Assembly: GCA_019828595.1 (NCBI GenBank)
Contig: JAHQRK010000003.1
Coordinates: 3,782,001-3,846,000, forward strand
Length of the DNA stretch: 64,000 nt
Reading direction: 5' to 3'
Source: Aphanomyces cochlioides
Lineage: Eukaryota > Oomycota > Saprolegniomycetes > Saprolegniales > Verrucalvaceae
The first letter of the stretch is position 1. Each line of letters begins with the position of its first letter. Both the position numbers and the translations under genes were made by a program. The notes beneath the pieces are model-generated. The model saw only the letters and a program-made list of their open reading frames with translations, did no database searches and was not told the origin of the DNA. Positions 1 to 10,750 of the stretch are shown piece after piece.

Positions 1-2
1 AA

Positions 3-155
3 GGGCTGCGAAATCCTCCAAACTCAAGTACAACCTCTTCAATTGAAACCAACAAGCTCCTGGTCGCAATTGACAAATTACAAGTTGCAGTGGACCAAAG
101 CTCAATGGTCCAAACTGAACTGCTTGAATTTTTACGACGACAGAATAAGGATTGA
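3..155 (+). CDS. C-terminal fragment of a Harbinger-associated Myb/SANT-like protein (partial)
   Basis: An open frame runs from the window edge to a TGA at 153-155. The tail is leucine/glutamine-rich and ends LRRQNKD, a heptad-like stretch compatible with the coiled C-terminus of the Myb/SANT-like accessory protein of PIF/Harbinger transposons. The assignment rests mainly on context: it converges on a Harbinger transposase whose stop codon is 5 bp away, and the second Harbinger element here (15.5-17.7 kb) has the same tail-to-tail arrangement. The DNA-binding domain would lie outside the window, so it cannot be verified. Confidence 0.4.
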   Translation, partial: GLRNPPNSSTTSSIETNKLLVAIDKLQVAVDQSSMVQTELLEFLRRQNKD

Positions 156-160
156 GCTCA

Positions 161-1291
161 TTATCGTGGTAATAAAATGCATTCACTAAGGTAGTGCTTA
201 ACAATCTCTCTTGTTGCTTTAGCTTTTTCACTATCACTTGTGTACTTCTCACTTGCAAGGACAGTATCGCCACCAAGGTGCATCCATTTTTGTTCAATGG
301 GTTGACTTTCAGAGGTCTCTAAGTCTATAATCCAATTGTGGAGTACGAGTGTAGCTTCGATTGCAAGTGCCATTGTTTGAGGAGTTTGAAATTCAAGAGG
401 CTTTTTGAACAAGCGAAGTTTATTTTTCCACAAGCCAAAGCTTTGTTCGACAACATTTCGAGTGCGAGAGTGGACCAAATTGTAGTGTGCGTTGCCTTCG
501 TCCATATCGGGAACAATTTGGTAAGGGGTTAAGACATGAGGCAAGAGAGTAAAGACATCGTCGGCCAGAAGGAATCCACCATGGGGTATAATACGACAGG
601 ATCCAAAGATGGAATTTTTAAACAGCATGCGGTTGTTCTGGGAACCAGGGCGAAGGGAATACGCCATAAATCGTTTCTTATCATCAACAACTGCCAACAG
701 GTTAAACGCAGGTATTCCCTTGCGGCAGTACCAGCCTTCATGCTGTTGAAATCTCTTAATCATGGTAAGGCATCCATCAATGGCGCCGTACACGTTTGGA
801 AATCCAGCAATAGATTCAAAACCAGCAACAATTGACAACCATGATGACATTGTGGAAGGCAATGTAACCATCGCGTTTAGATGTGTGTGTTGTAAAAGCA
901 GTAAAATTTCCATGATGTACTCGTATGCCTTTGTTTTGCCAATTCCAAACACGAGAGCGGCGCACTCCAATCCATCACAATGCGTCAAATAATAAAGAGA
1001 CACTGCAGTACGATCCACAATATCAAAGTGAGATGAGCCATGCAAGGGGCGATGCAGTGTTGTCCACGACTTTGTGATTTGATCTGCGATGGCAAAGAAC
1101 GTAGATCTAGAGCAGCGCAAGTATCGCACGAACCAGCCGTTTTTGCCTTTGCTGGCTCTTATTGCTGACCAAACGGACAGTCCTTCACCAACATAGTCGT
1201 TCTTTCGTTCCGCTTGAAATGTCCGTCCATCCAACAATGCTATGGTTGCGGCAACAACAGCGACAGTGCATACGAGAGGGAGAACGTCCAT
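161..1291 (-). CDS. PIF/Harbinger-type DDE transposase (HARBI1-like), intact
   Basis: A single 376-aa ORF with an ATG at 1291. The C-terminal half has the DDE_Tnp_4 signature: GAIDGC (first Asp, around residue 170), LLADD (second Asp, around 245) and NVVEQSFGLWKNKLRLF (catalytic Glu, around 290), followed by the usual VLHNWI. Known family role: the nuclease that cuts at element ends and makes 3-bp TAA/TTA duplications, working with a Myb-like partner, here probably the fragment just upstream. The start MDVLPLVCTVAVV is hydrophobic, so the true start could be slightly different. No frameshift or stop is visible, so it may be active or recently active. Confidence 0.85.
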   Translation of the reverse strand: MDVLPLVCTVAVVAATIALLDGRTFQAERKNDYVGEGLSVWSAIRASKGKNGWFVRYLRCSRSTFFAIADQITKSWTTLHRPLHGSSHFDIVDRTAVSLYYLTHCDGLECAALVFGIGKTKAYEYIMEILLLLQHTHLNAMVTLPSTMSSWLSIVAGFESIAGFPNVYGAIDGCLTMIKRFQQHEGWYCRKGIPAFNLLAVVDDKKRFMAYSLRPGSQNNRMLFKNSIFGSCRIIPHGGFLLADDVFTLLPHVLTPYQIVPDMDEGNAHYNLVHSRTRNVVEQSFGLWKNKLRLFKKPLEFQTPQTMALAIEATLVLHNWIIDLETSESQPIEQKWMHLGGDTVLASEKYTSDSEKAKATREIVKHYLSECILLPR

Positions 1292-1357
1292 GAAGAAGTG
1301 AGTCGCTCACTGGCTTTGTAGAGATCGATCATTTCATCCAATTGAAAAACACTACTG

Positions 1358-1418
1358 GCAAAAGTCGCTCCAGATCATCTCAAACAACCTGTCCGAGGTC
1401 GTCTGGAGCGACTTTTGC
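1358..1418. repeat. Inverted repeat beyond the Harbinger transposase
   Basis: GCAAAAGTCGCTCCAGA (1358-1374) returns as its reverse complement TCTGGAGCGACTTTTGC at 1402-1418, with about 27 bp between. A related palindrome GCGACAAAAGTCGC lies near 1465-1478. It could be subterminal or terminal sequence of the Harbinger element. The other element end is outside the window. Confidence 0.5.
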
Positions 1419-3180
1419 AAAACACGATGGAAACTATTTTGATTGGCTCGATTTTCAGAAACCGCTGCGACAAAAGTCGCACTAATAAGAAGAACAGTTA
1501 TGCCAAAATCTAGTCAGGTGAATTGTAGCACAGTTGTCGAGTGTCCAGTGCAAAACATTTTCATCGTCTAGTTGGGAATCCTAGCTTTTGTTTGAGATGG
1601 TGTTGACATTTTAGGATGGACCATAATCAGGGTCAGACGGATTGTGTCTTTTGTGATCTTTTTACTTTGATGGTTGTCTGTTGACTTGTGTCATGTTTGG
1701 CTTTTTATCTGAATTAATATTCAAATGGATCTACGCAACACGGTTTGTGTGTGATCGAAGCATGAAGCACTAAACTGCCAAATTATTGTTTTAATGAATG
1801 TTGAACCTATCCAGATTGACGACAAGTCAACATATTGGATACAAGCCTTCGTTTCCACAAATAGTTGGCGAGATGAATCCTCACATTTCATGGTGATAGT
1901 CTTCAAGTTCCTGTAGACCAATGAATTTTTTATAGATTAGACAATCATTTAATCATCAATAACCCATTTCATCGACATGCTTGCTTTGCATTAAGGGATG
2001 ACCAGGTTCCAGTTGAAGGTGATTGTTGATTGTAGCCGCCGCATTGTTGGAGTTAAAGGCAGCGTTAAATCACCCAGGTATTGCTGGATCGATGTTCTCA
2101 TTGTTAGAGAAACAATATCAGCTCAGTTGGGTAGATCTTGTCGATGCAGATAAGTTCAAACTCCTCACAAAAGAATAATACTTAGAGCTTCTCCACCGGT
2201 CACTGAGTTTGACACTGAGACTGAGTTCTTGCTTGATGCGACACTGAGTTTTGCTCCACCGGTACACTGAGTTTAACACTGAAACTGATTTTCAAACTGC
2301 GGGCACGGAGTTTGGTGCCTCAAACACTGAGTTCAGACCCCAAAACTCAGTGTTTGAATCCAACACTGGAATTCCAAATATATGGAATAATGTATAGCAA
2401 GAAATGTTTGAATGAATGTATACTATACGAGGTTGCTATTTTTTATTGCAAGTGCCAAGAGGATATCGGTGTGGACGTCCGACACGGAGAGCGAGCTTGC
2501 CTGTAGAACTTTGATCCAAGTATCTGAAGACCCAAATTGCTGGAGCCAGTCAATACTCGTCGACATTCTGTGACTCAGCACCAAGATAACAGTGAATGTT
2601 GTGTCATCTTCTACAACAAATCATTCTGAGGGTTTATTCGATATTAAATTTAACAGAAACACGGGATAAAGACTCCGTGTACTGGTGGAGGTTTTGCTGA
2701 AGGAACACGCAGTTCTGAAACTCAGGTCGGATTTACGGCACTGAAAAAGTCAGTTTTGTACACATCCTAACATAGTGCTAATGTACATCTCTGCCAATGG
2801 TATGGATGAATATGATCAATATTCCGACTTCATAGGCAATTTGTATAGATAAATATAGCCAATGAAACTACTTTAAATATATTATCTACCAATCATAAAT
2901 TTCTAAATTTCTAAATATGTTTATTTCAACCAATCACAATTTTCAAATTTATTCTGACCTATATCCGGTATGTTTGGTCAGAACTGTTTCAAGAATATGT
3001 TCCCCAACATACAAATCTCAAGTAGTTAACATATTTGTGATATATCTTGAAGTTTCCGACTTGTCCGACTTCGTTGACAGGTTTGATTCCCAATCTGTTT
3101 GAACTCTAGTGACCCGACTTCTGGATAAGCTATGCGCTTATCGAGGCTAAGCTCGAGATAGACGTTTAGAGGCATTTCAA
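1419..3180. other. Gene-free repeat-rich stretch with a possible MITE
   Basis: No ORF with coding character. At 2190-2370 the decamer-like CACTGAGTTT recurs many times in direct and inverted orientation. CTCCACCGGTACACTGAG (2254-2271) has an imperfect inverse, CTCCGTGTACTGGTGGAG, at 2673-2690. These features suggest an old TIR-type nonautonomous element of about 0.5 kb. No clear target duplication was found. Confidence 0.35.
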
Positions 3181-3450
3181 TATACAAAGGTGATGAAGAT
3201 ACTTTCTTTCATTTGGATATGTCTGCCCAGTTAGCATCAAGTTCTGGACTACTTACAAGTATGCGTCGTATGTGTCGTGTTTTAAAAAGAAACGAGATTG
3301 CGTTTTGGCTGTTGTTGATGATAGAAGCAATTCACAAAAGACACCGAAAATTGAGTGCTTTGAAAAGTCATTGTAGTAGAAGTTTATGTGACCAAAGAGA
3401 CAGCTCCTTAGTTTGCATAAACAAGTCGACAACTTGTGTAATTAAAAACG

Positions 3451-3862
3451 CAAGGCAAACCCCCTCTCCCTCAGCAGTATTTGGTATCAATGGTATGCTG
3501 GTACCCCACCTGGTTGGTCTTCTGACAATTGTAAGAGCAAACAAGATCGATCTACGGCTAGACAGACAGTAGCCTTCATGAGACTGTTTGCAGGGAAATA
3601 CATTCTGCAATCAAATGCCCCTGGTTATCGCGACAATGTACTGCAACTTGGAGATCGCATCGAAACAACAATCCAATCGTTTTTCCTGGTCCATGGGATT
3701 CGGTCAAGGGCTGCTGGAACGGCCCTCAAACATTTTCGCAATCTACACAAGTCTGGTCAGCTTAACAGTCACATCCAAGCATATGCAGCTCTTGTATCGT
3801 CGGGTGAGATTATTGACCCATCGCCAATTCGCCTTTTGTCTTCATTCGAGCAGCTACATTGA
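3451..3862 (+). pseudogene. Degenerate repeat-associated ORF
   Basis: A frame open from about 3451 to the TGA at 3860 contains SSIWYQWYAGTPPGW, then a polar stretch, then TVAFMRLFAGKYILQ. This W-Y-x-W-Y...MRLF pattern resembles abundant oomycete hypothetical proteins linked to repeats; that likeness is from memory. The sequence upstream (3200-3450) looks like coding remnants in other frames broken by stops. I do not assign a function. It is probably a dead transposon-derived ORF. Confidence 0.3.
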
Positions 3863-4142
3863 GATATAACTGAGATAATGACATCAAATCCAACTAGGAT
3901 TCGTACGCTTTGGACGACGATTTCTAACACATCAAGAACACGCGGGGAAAGCTACGACTTGCAAGCTTCCAAAAACATTTGCTTCTCTCCATCGGTAGAG
4001 AGACCATCTAGCCTTAAGCAGTGGACAACCTTGACATACACCCACAAAAAAGAGGCCAGTGTAGTGGCGTGAAGCAGAAGAGCTCGTGTCATCGCCGTTC
4101 ACAACGAGGAGAAGGCACCTGAAGCGTCAGCTTCATCCTGCA

Positions 4143-4376
4143 TCTCGTTGTCAGCAGCAACGACGAGAGTTCACCTGTCAACTCGCTTTACGCCAAAGCC
4201 ACGACAGAACCGCCGAGTCGTTGCTGCTGACAACGAGGTCCACAAACGCCAAAGCCACGACAGAGCCGCCGAGTCGTTGCTGCTGACAACGAGGTCCACA
4301 AACGCCAAAGCCACGACAGAGCCGCCGAGTCGTTGCTGCTGACAACGAGGCCCACAAAAGCCAAAGCACGGCAGAG
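4143..4376. repeat. 56-bp tandem repeat with an inverted partial copy
   Basis: Units begin at 4191, 4247 and 4303 (period 56 bp), with a partial unit at 4359. Each contains CGCCAAAGCCACGACAGA and GTTGCTGCTGACAACGAG. An inverted piece, CTCGTTGTCAGCAGCAACG, precedes the array at 4144. Because 56 is not a multiple of three, overlapping repetitive ORFs appear on both strands. I treat these as artefacts. Confidence 0.85.
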
Positions 4377-4992
4377 CAATCCAATTCTTCCCTTGTGTAT
4401 TTTGTGCATCAGTCCTATATGTGATTGTTAGTGTGATAGACCGCGTATGCCATCTTACGTCGCTTTGATCGGGACAAGCTCGCTGATCGTGTCGTATGAC
4501 CACAAGTGTAAACAGTAAATAAAATCAACCTGTCCTCTGATTGGTCAGATTCACTTAAACTTTCAGTCGGAGTTGTTACGGTATGGTAGCTCTCATTGAT
4601 AGTACCGGTATAGTTATGAGCACTACATATGGCCAGTGGAGATGAATGTCAGAGAACACGAAATTGACTGTTAAAGAGTTCATCGCGATTTGGCAGTGGT
4701 TATTGAATAATTGATCCAATCAGCATATGCCAATTAAGAATAGTACAAGTATTCTAAAGGAAGCAAAAAGACAGACTCAATCTTATCGTGCCGTGTCCGT
4801 TAAATCCAACTTGAGCTAATTTACCACAATTATTATCGCGTAAGGATGTCATCCTTGGCCTGTTATCTGTCACATTATTGTCTTGTTTGGCTGGCATAAA
4901 GATGCAGCCCCGCCCTTTCCCACACGCATTTTTGACAGTTACAACTCTATACCTTGTCTTACTTTGCACGTCAGTTTGCATCAGTCTTCGCG
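4377..4992. other. Intergenic, no gene seen
   Basis: AT-rich sequence with ATTGG/CCAAT boxes near 4540. It precedes the leucine-rich-repeat gene and may hold its promoter. No RNA gene or repeat was recognised. Confidence 0.4.
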
Positions 4993-6783
4993 ATGGTACG
5001 ACCTGCTTCTCTTTTCTTATTAATGCATTGGTGTAGCATGCTTTGGCTCAAATCCTCTGGCACGATGAATTCGCCCAAGCACTTGGAATTGTTGACTACC
5101 TCCTCTTATCTTCTTTGTCCCGTGAAGTCCGCGATTGTCTTCGTACCCTCCATCCAACTGAGGTGGTCAGCCTCTCCCAGCTTACGCCTATGGAGGTTTT
5201 TCACCATCTTCAAACTTCGTGGCCGAATATTCGATTCTCTTTTCACTCGACGGCCAGGCAACCCCAGGATCTAGTCGCATTGTCATCGTTCTACGCGCTT
5301 TCAATCACTCGGTAGTCGCGTTTGTGTGATTGTTATCTCACCACTACATGGCTAGAAACCATTCGTTTACCCAAGTTTGCGAGCTAAGCCGAGTGCACAC
5401 TGTGTGCTTTGACAGCTGCGACGGTCTCCAAGACGTCAGTGGACTAACCAACGTTCGTGATTTGGAACTCAAAATGTGTCCCAACGCGTCCAATGCCTCG
5501 TTGGCTACACTGACGCAACTCGAGCGATTGGAGATCTATCGGTGCGTCCAACTCACAGACTTGTCGGTGAGTTTGCAGCCTATATATCCGCAACTGAAGT
5601 CGACATTGTAGGCGCTAACATCGCTGAAGAATCTCGTAGTAGAATACAGTAATCAGTACACGACGGCGGTGCGAATTCAAGCTCCAAATCTCAGCTTTTG
5701 TCGCCTGGTTCTAGTCGCTTATACCAATCGAGAAGTCGCCCATGTGGCGCATCTGGAGCTCGTGAACGCTCGAGCGATCGATCAAGATCACAGCGCCATG
5801 ACGGCACAACACAGTCGATTAGTTTGTCATCAGTCAAGGCTGACAGATGTGACGTGGCTCCATGGCGTCCAAGCTGTCGATTTAACGGGCAGTTGGTGTT
5901 TGCATGATATTTCACCATTACGAAATGTCTTTGATGTGAATCTCACCGGTTGTTCTGCCATCGTCGACGTTTCCCCACTCCGCCACGTCACCAAGTTAAA
6001 CCTAACGCATTGTTTTCGAGTTACTGATGTCTCCGCACTGAGGTACGCTGTACTTGTCGAGCTTCTTGTTGACATTCAACCGTCTTGTAGCCATGTCCGA
6101 GAGCTAAACTTGACCGGTTGTTGGAATATCCGCGACGTTTCAGCCTTGACGCACGTCGAAAAGCTCGATTTGACTGGCGTCGGTAAACTCGAATCGATCG
6201 ATGGCCTAGAGCATGTTCGAGACCTTTCCTTGGCGGGCAATCGGTTTCTGAAACTGCGAGCTAGCTTAGCACACGTCGAGCGTCTGGATATGAAGGATTG
6301 CATCCAAGTGGACGATCTAGAAGCTCTCCGAGGCATTCCAAGCGTGAAAATCGATGGCTGTCGGTATGTAATCCCGTCAATTCCTTGGTTTTTCACTTGG
6401 CACTTCTAGCCAAGTCCGGAGTATTGAGCCATTGGCACTGGCTAACAATGTCGAATTGGTTCACTTACCATTGATCAGTGATATTACACCACTAGCACGA
6501 GCGTCCAAGGTAATCTTTGCTCCTTCTTGACTCGTCTAGCTCGTCGTTTTCACAGGTCCGATTGCTCCGTTGTGCTAGTATTGAAGACGTTGGTGGGTTA
6601 AGTCAAGTCGACGTAGTCTACTTGGAACGGATTCCATTTCGATCGGCCAGTGGGCTCCACAAAGTGCCGCATTTAACAATACACAACTGCTGGGGATTCC
6701 AAGATTGTGCCATGCTGCCATCCAGCATCAAGTTGAATGGATGTGGTTGTCCAAACCATGAAAAGAAGATGAACGAAATGTGA
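4993..6783 (+). CDS. Leucine-rich-repeat protein, multi-exon
   Basis: Proposed exons are 4993-4995 (ATG only), 5037-5311, 5356-5566, 5612-6042, 6091-6363, 6410-6509 and 6556-6783. Every junction is GT..AG with introns of 41-48 nt and keeps one frame. The N-terminus (about 90 aa, IVDYLLLSSLSREVRDCL) is F-box-like in length and pattern but not diagnostic. The rest is a run of roughly 20-residue LRRs with a VxxLxLTGCxxIxDVSPL rhythm, the cysteine-containing type common in F-box/LRR proteins. A role as a substrate adaptor is inference. The start is the weakest point because the first exon is a lone ATG. Confidence 0.75.
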
Positions 6784-7497
6784 AGTACAAGCTCGTAAAA
6801 TAAACCATTCAAAGTTTTGTAGCATAAGCAATCGCATTGCGCCTAGCGGCTCGTCCACTTGATTTGTAAGACACAAATATCTGGAATTGTTGAAAGCAGC
6901 GTGAAAAAAACTGGAACACTCTACATAAGCTCTTTATGCTGTTAAATTGCATCATATAATAAAACGATTGGCTAATTTAATTTAATTTTAACCAATAGTT
7001 ATCACGTATTTATAAACTGTGACTTGGAAACCTTATAACTTACTCTCAGCATATAAAAAGTCACGAGAGTAACAACGTTTATGGGAAGTTGAGCCTATCC
7101 AATGTGTGGATTCATTGTCGGATCGGAGCTAGCCCTTGTCGAACTTTGAAATTTCATCCATGACATTGATCGCTATATTCATATGGACATGAAGACCAGA
7201 ATGCTGGATTCGACTTTACACGAGAAAAGATATGATAAAATACGAGTTAGTTTGATTGTATTTCTGGGAAATGCATGGATAATGGAGGCTAGCATGAGCA
7301 ACTTGGGTGGAAATGCCGCTGCGTGCTCCTTTGTTTGTCATTGTTGACGCAAGCCACGAGGGAAAATGTGTCCACTTTCTTCTCAGGTGCCTGGAGACTC
7401 GAGTACACTGTATTGCATAGACGTACGATGGTCAAGACTTTCAAACTGCTATAAAAAGAAATCTTGGTCAGAATTTTGACATTAAAGAAAATGTTCT
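6784..7497. other. Intergenic, no gene seen
   Basis: AT-rich, with an ATTGG box near 6970 and TATTTATAA near 7010. No ORF has coding character. It ends at the TAA target duplication of the MITE that follows. Confidence 0.4.
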
Positions 7498-7500
7498 TAA

Positions 7501-8573
7501 GGGCCCGTCTGGATGCCACCTATTATTGAGATAATTCGCAATATTTTGATCAATTATTGCATAATTTTGATTATCGCATAATGCACTGTCTGGACGCCAA
7601 ATATTGCATAAATTTTATTGCAATAATTTATTTCAAAACACGCCAAATATGCAATAAATAATATTCTACTCAAAGTAGAATATTTTCCCCAACATCGTAT
7701 TGTGCTTTTGATACAAAATTGTGAGGAACAGTTTGAATCGACCGAGGTTTCGAATCGATTCCGAATCGAACGGGCTTCTCTGATTGGCTAGAATTAAAAA
7801 TTAAAATTAGTCAGCCAATCAGAATCGATCAGCCACCTGACTCACGCAAAACACACACTGACACACACCACTTCAGTATGATGAAATCGATTTGAAAACG
7901 AATTCGCTTTTTGGTCAAAACCACATATTTGGTTGAAAATGACAATATAATCCACACAAATTCCCAATGATTATTTTATTTTCGTGGGAATCCAGACAGT
8001 CCGAAATTTTAATTATCGTGATATTATTGTGTCTCTAGAAAAAACTGGAATCTTGCAAAGAAAATATCGACGCAGCCATTTTGACGCAAAAATGAGGCAA
8101 TACAAACTTCAAATGAAATGAAATTGAATGCTTCGAACATGTTTTTCAAACATTTAAAACGTTTGAAATTACACTATTTAACGTTCATGTTCACTAGAAA
8201 TTTCCCAATTTGGATACGTTTTTGTATCAATCTCCAAATGCGCCAATACATTGGATGAATGAAAATTAGAACAGTACTTTCTCTCATGGGAACTGTACTT
8301 TCTTTAAAATTTTATTCAGCCAATCAAAATCGCCCAAAATATTTATTAGCCAATGGCGTCGATTGGTGAATCGATCCGCCGGTGGAGAAAATGCTTGCGT
8401 AAACCTTAAATAGTGTATTCGTCAATTAGTTGAAACATTTCCCAAACATCTCAAAATTCCAGTTTTGGACCCAAACGACAATATAATACGTGGTTTGTAT
8501 TATGTTGACCAAAATACAAAATATCACATAACGAATTTTCACAATAATTTTTATTTGGCATCCAGACGGGCCC
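7501..8573. mobile_element. 1.07-kb PIF/Harbinger (Tourist-like) MITE
   Basis: Perfect 18-bp terminal inverted repeats, GGGCCCGTCTGGATGCCA at 7501-7518 and its reverse complement at 8556-8573, are flanked by the 3-bp duplication TAA (7498-7500 and 8574-8576). GGGCC-type ends plus a TAA duplication are the Harbinger/Tourist hallmark. It has no transposase ORF. A nested pair, CACTGTCTGGACGCC (about 7586) and GGAATCCAGACAGTCC (about 7988), suggests a second element inside. About 180 bp near the right end (8205-8384) recurs at 34917-35098. Confidence 0.9.
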
Positions 8574-8635
8574 TAAATGGTTTTTCGAACAGAAAGATTT
8601 CAGACATGCACAAGGCCAGATGCAGGAAAGGACAC

Positions 8636-9103
8636 CTATGAAGACACTGCAACAGCAACGAGAGGAGCGTCTTCCTTCGAGACTTCAGTCGCAGGATCTT
8701 CGACACCCTTCAAATGCTCGATCAAGACTTCCAACGCTGTCCAGAGAAACCAGAGAAAGGCGATGGGAGCCAAGACGATCGAAGGCTCAGTGTACGCTTC
8801 AAGGTCTCCTTTGCGAAACACAAGCAACGCCATCGCTGAAAGCACGAGTAGGACGAGGGAGTAAATGCGAAATGCATACACGGTTGCTTCTTTTGAAGGT
8901 TGTCCCGTCGAATCGTTGTGTTCGAGTTTCGAGCATATCGAGTCTTTCGCGGATGGAGATACGACAAAAAGGAACGCCAAAGCAGCCACGGCAACGACAC
9001 CAATCCAAATATCAACGTACTTGTTGTCAGACACGTACAAAAGCAGCGCAAAGCCGACTGAAGAGATGAGTAAGATGAGGAAGCGCCAGAGAGACACAGT
9101 CAT
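8636..9103 (-). CDS. Small multi-pass membrane protein, unknown function
   Basis: An intronless 155-aa ORF with ATG at 9103. Four hydrophobic segments are visible: about residues 6-26, 31-50, 77-97 and 107-128. A polar loop lies between 2 and 3, with an acidic tail. I recognise no family. The next gene on the same strand, the FAD monooxygenase, ends 148 bp upstream. Between them lies a cluster of TCCGGA motifs (9156-9230) that probably belongs to this gene's promoter. Composition and the upstream motif argue for a real gene. Confidence 0.7.
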   Translation of the reverse strand: MTVSLWRFLILLISSVGFALLLYVSDNKYVDIWIGVVAVAALAFLFVVSPSAKDSICSKLEHNDSTGQPSKEATVYAFRIYSLVLLVLSAMALLVFRKGDLEAYTEPSIVLAPIAFLWFLWTALEVLIEHLKGVEDPATEVSKEDAPLVAVAVSS

Positions 9104-9155
9104 GGAACCCAGGGAAGAAAATTACGGAATGACTTGCAGTATCCGTGTCAAAAAG

Positions 9156-9230
9156 GCGTCCGGACGGTTATCCGGACGATCTTCCGGATATTGAAATCAC
9201 AAAAGTAAAATGTCTATGTTTATCCGGATG
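9156..9230 (-). promoter_or_regulatory. Cluster of four TCCGGA-type motifs upstream of the membrane-protein gene
   Basis: GTCCGGA, TTATCCGGA and TTCCGGATA fall at 9158-9190, and TTATCCGGATG at 9219-9230. They lie 55-127 bp upstream of the ATG at 9103. The same core occurs upstream of at least four other minus-strand genes in the window. Confidence 0.5.
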
Positions 9231-9250
9231 CACATCTTTCTGGCGCCACT

Positions 9251-10582
9251 TCAGAACCTGACAAAGCGAAGCACGAGAACAAGCAGAATGAGGACGACGG
9301 CGACCAAAAGACGCTTGACGGCTTCAATTTCAGACTGCCAGGTACGCCAAACTTCGTCGTACGATACGTTGATTTCTTCATAGAGCCGAGCACTTGGACT
9401 GGCATGAATCCAGGACGGAAACAACTTGTGTAGCAACGTCAGAACGATCAGCATCACTGGTTTCTTGACCATCGCAGACATTTTGTTGGATGTGAGCACC
9501 AAAGCACGTCCTTCTAAAGTTTGACGAGCCGAATAAGCCACTGCAGCTTCGCTGATGCTTTTCCCGTCGGACAGTTCTTTGAGCAGCGCTCGCACGTCGG
9601 CCAAACCAGCATTGAGTCCTTGAGCCATGATTGGACTTGCAACATGAGCAGCATCTCCGAGGAAGACAACGTTATCTCCCCAAACAAAATCGCTCAGCCA
9701 AAATTCTGACAATACGACGGATTCAGGCATTTCGTCCGACCGTACAACGTAAGGCAATAGCGCTGGGAGACCTTTGAGCACTGCACCAGCAAATGCGTCA
9801 AAAGAGGTCTCGTCTTTGTATGGTGCGGCAAGTGGAGAGTGGAGGTCGACGCTGAGCACCCACGCGTTTGGGCCATCGCATCCCCATTTCTGCAGCCGAC
9901 CGCTCATATTCTTGTCTCGAAGGATGTGCATGTAGTCTGGATCGTACCCAAGAGATGGTGGAACGTTGGCAAATCGAAGAAACTTGACGTGGTAATCCGA
10001 GGGAACCGCTGGAACGTTGGACGTGAGTGCACCCACAGCAATCGCTGCCTTTCGAATCGCACTGCGGCAACCCGAGCAATCAAATACGAAAGAAGCGTCC
10101 AATGGAGAGCTTCCATCAGTGAATTCAATACATACAAATTTGTCTTGATCTTTCTTGACGATGGATCCAACTCGTTTGCCAAATTGGAATGAAATCTTCG
10201 GGAGTGTGCGGCAGTGTTTCATTAGACAACCAACGAGGGAACCACGTGCCATGCCTAAGGATTCAATTCGTCCCATAGGACGTCCATTGCGGCTCACACC
10301 AAAATTCTTCCACGTATTCGCTTTGGCCAAAGAGATACCAATCTGATCAAAGAACTGCGTTGAACGAGGTGAGAGGTATACTGGATAGGATCGTGACGTA
10401 GCTCCCACAGCAGGTTCTCCAGCAGCTTCAAGCACAACGATGGGATGACTGGGGAAGTGGCGAGCCAAGCCGTACGCAAGCGTGAGTCCCACAGGACCAG
10501 CGCCTACAATTACATACGGAAGCGTCTCTTCTTCCATGTGCGAAGCACGCAACAAATTTGAAAATGAAGATTCTTCAACCAT
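9251..10582 (-). CDS. FAD-dependent monooxygenase (kynurenine 3-monooxygenase/UbiH-like)
   Basis: An intronless 443-aa frame. The first ATG in frame is at 10582; the frame is open further upstream but only with TTG. It has a Rossmann FAD motif VIVGAGPVGLTLAYG near the N-terminus and the second FAD/NAD motif FLGDAAHVASPIMAQGLNAG around residue 310, typical of class A flavoprotein hydroxylases. The C-terminus ends in a strongly hydrophobic helix followed by LRFVRF. Together with LVLTSNKMSAMVKKP this resembles the membrane-anchored tail of kynurenine 3-monooxygenase. The substrate is not established. Confidence 0.8.
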   Translation of the reverse strand: MVEESSFSNLLRASHMEEETLPYVIVGAGPVGLTLAYGLARHFPSHPIVVLEAAGEPAVGATSRSYPVYLSPRSTQFFDQIGISLAKANTWKNFGVSRNGRPMGRIESLGMARGSLVGCLMKHCRTLPKISFQFGKRVGSIVKKDQDKFVCIEFTDGSSPLDASFVFDCSGCRSAIRKAAIAVGALTSNVPAVPSDYHVKFLRFANVPPSLGYDPDYMHILRDKNMSGRLQKWGCDGPNAWVLSVDLHSPLAAPYKDETSFDAFAGAVLKGLPALLPYVVRSDEMPESVVLSEFWLSDFVWGDNVVFLGDAAHVASPIMAQGLNAGLADVRALLKELSDGKSISEAAVAYSARQTLEGRALVLTSNKMSAMVKKPVMLIVLTLLHKLFPSWIHASPSARLYEEINVSYDEVWRTWQSEIEAVKRLLVAVVLILLVLVLRFVRF

Positions 10583-10750
10583 AGTTCGATTTGTTTCAGC
10601 CAATCAATTTCGGCAAAATATTTAGAACAACTTTTTATTGGCTGAATTAAAAATATTTTAGACCAATCAAATTGGACAATAGGTGATTTGTAAAATGCAT
10701 GTCTCGACAGAAAGTCCATTTCTCGATTTGCGCGCTACTCTTCAAGTCCA

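Noticed and set aside
4171..4503. Repetitive 60-110-aa ORFs over the 56-bp tandem repeat
   Set aside because: They are a by-product of a non-triplet tandem repeat open in several frames.
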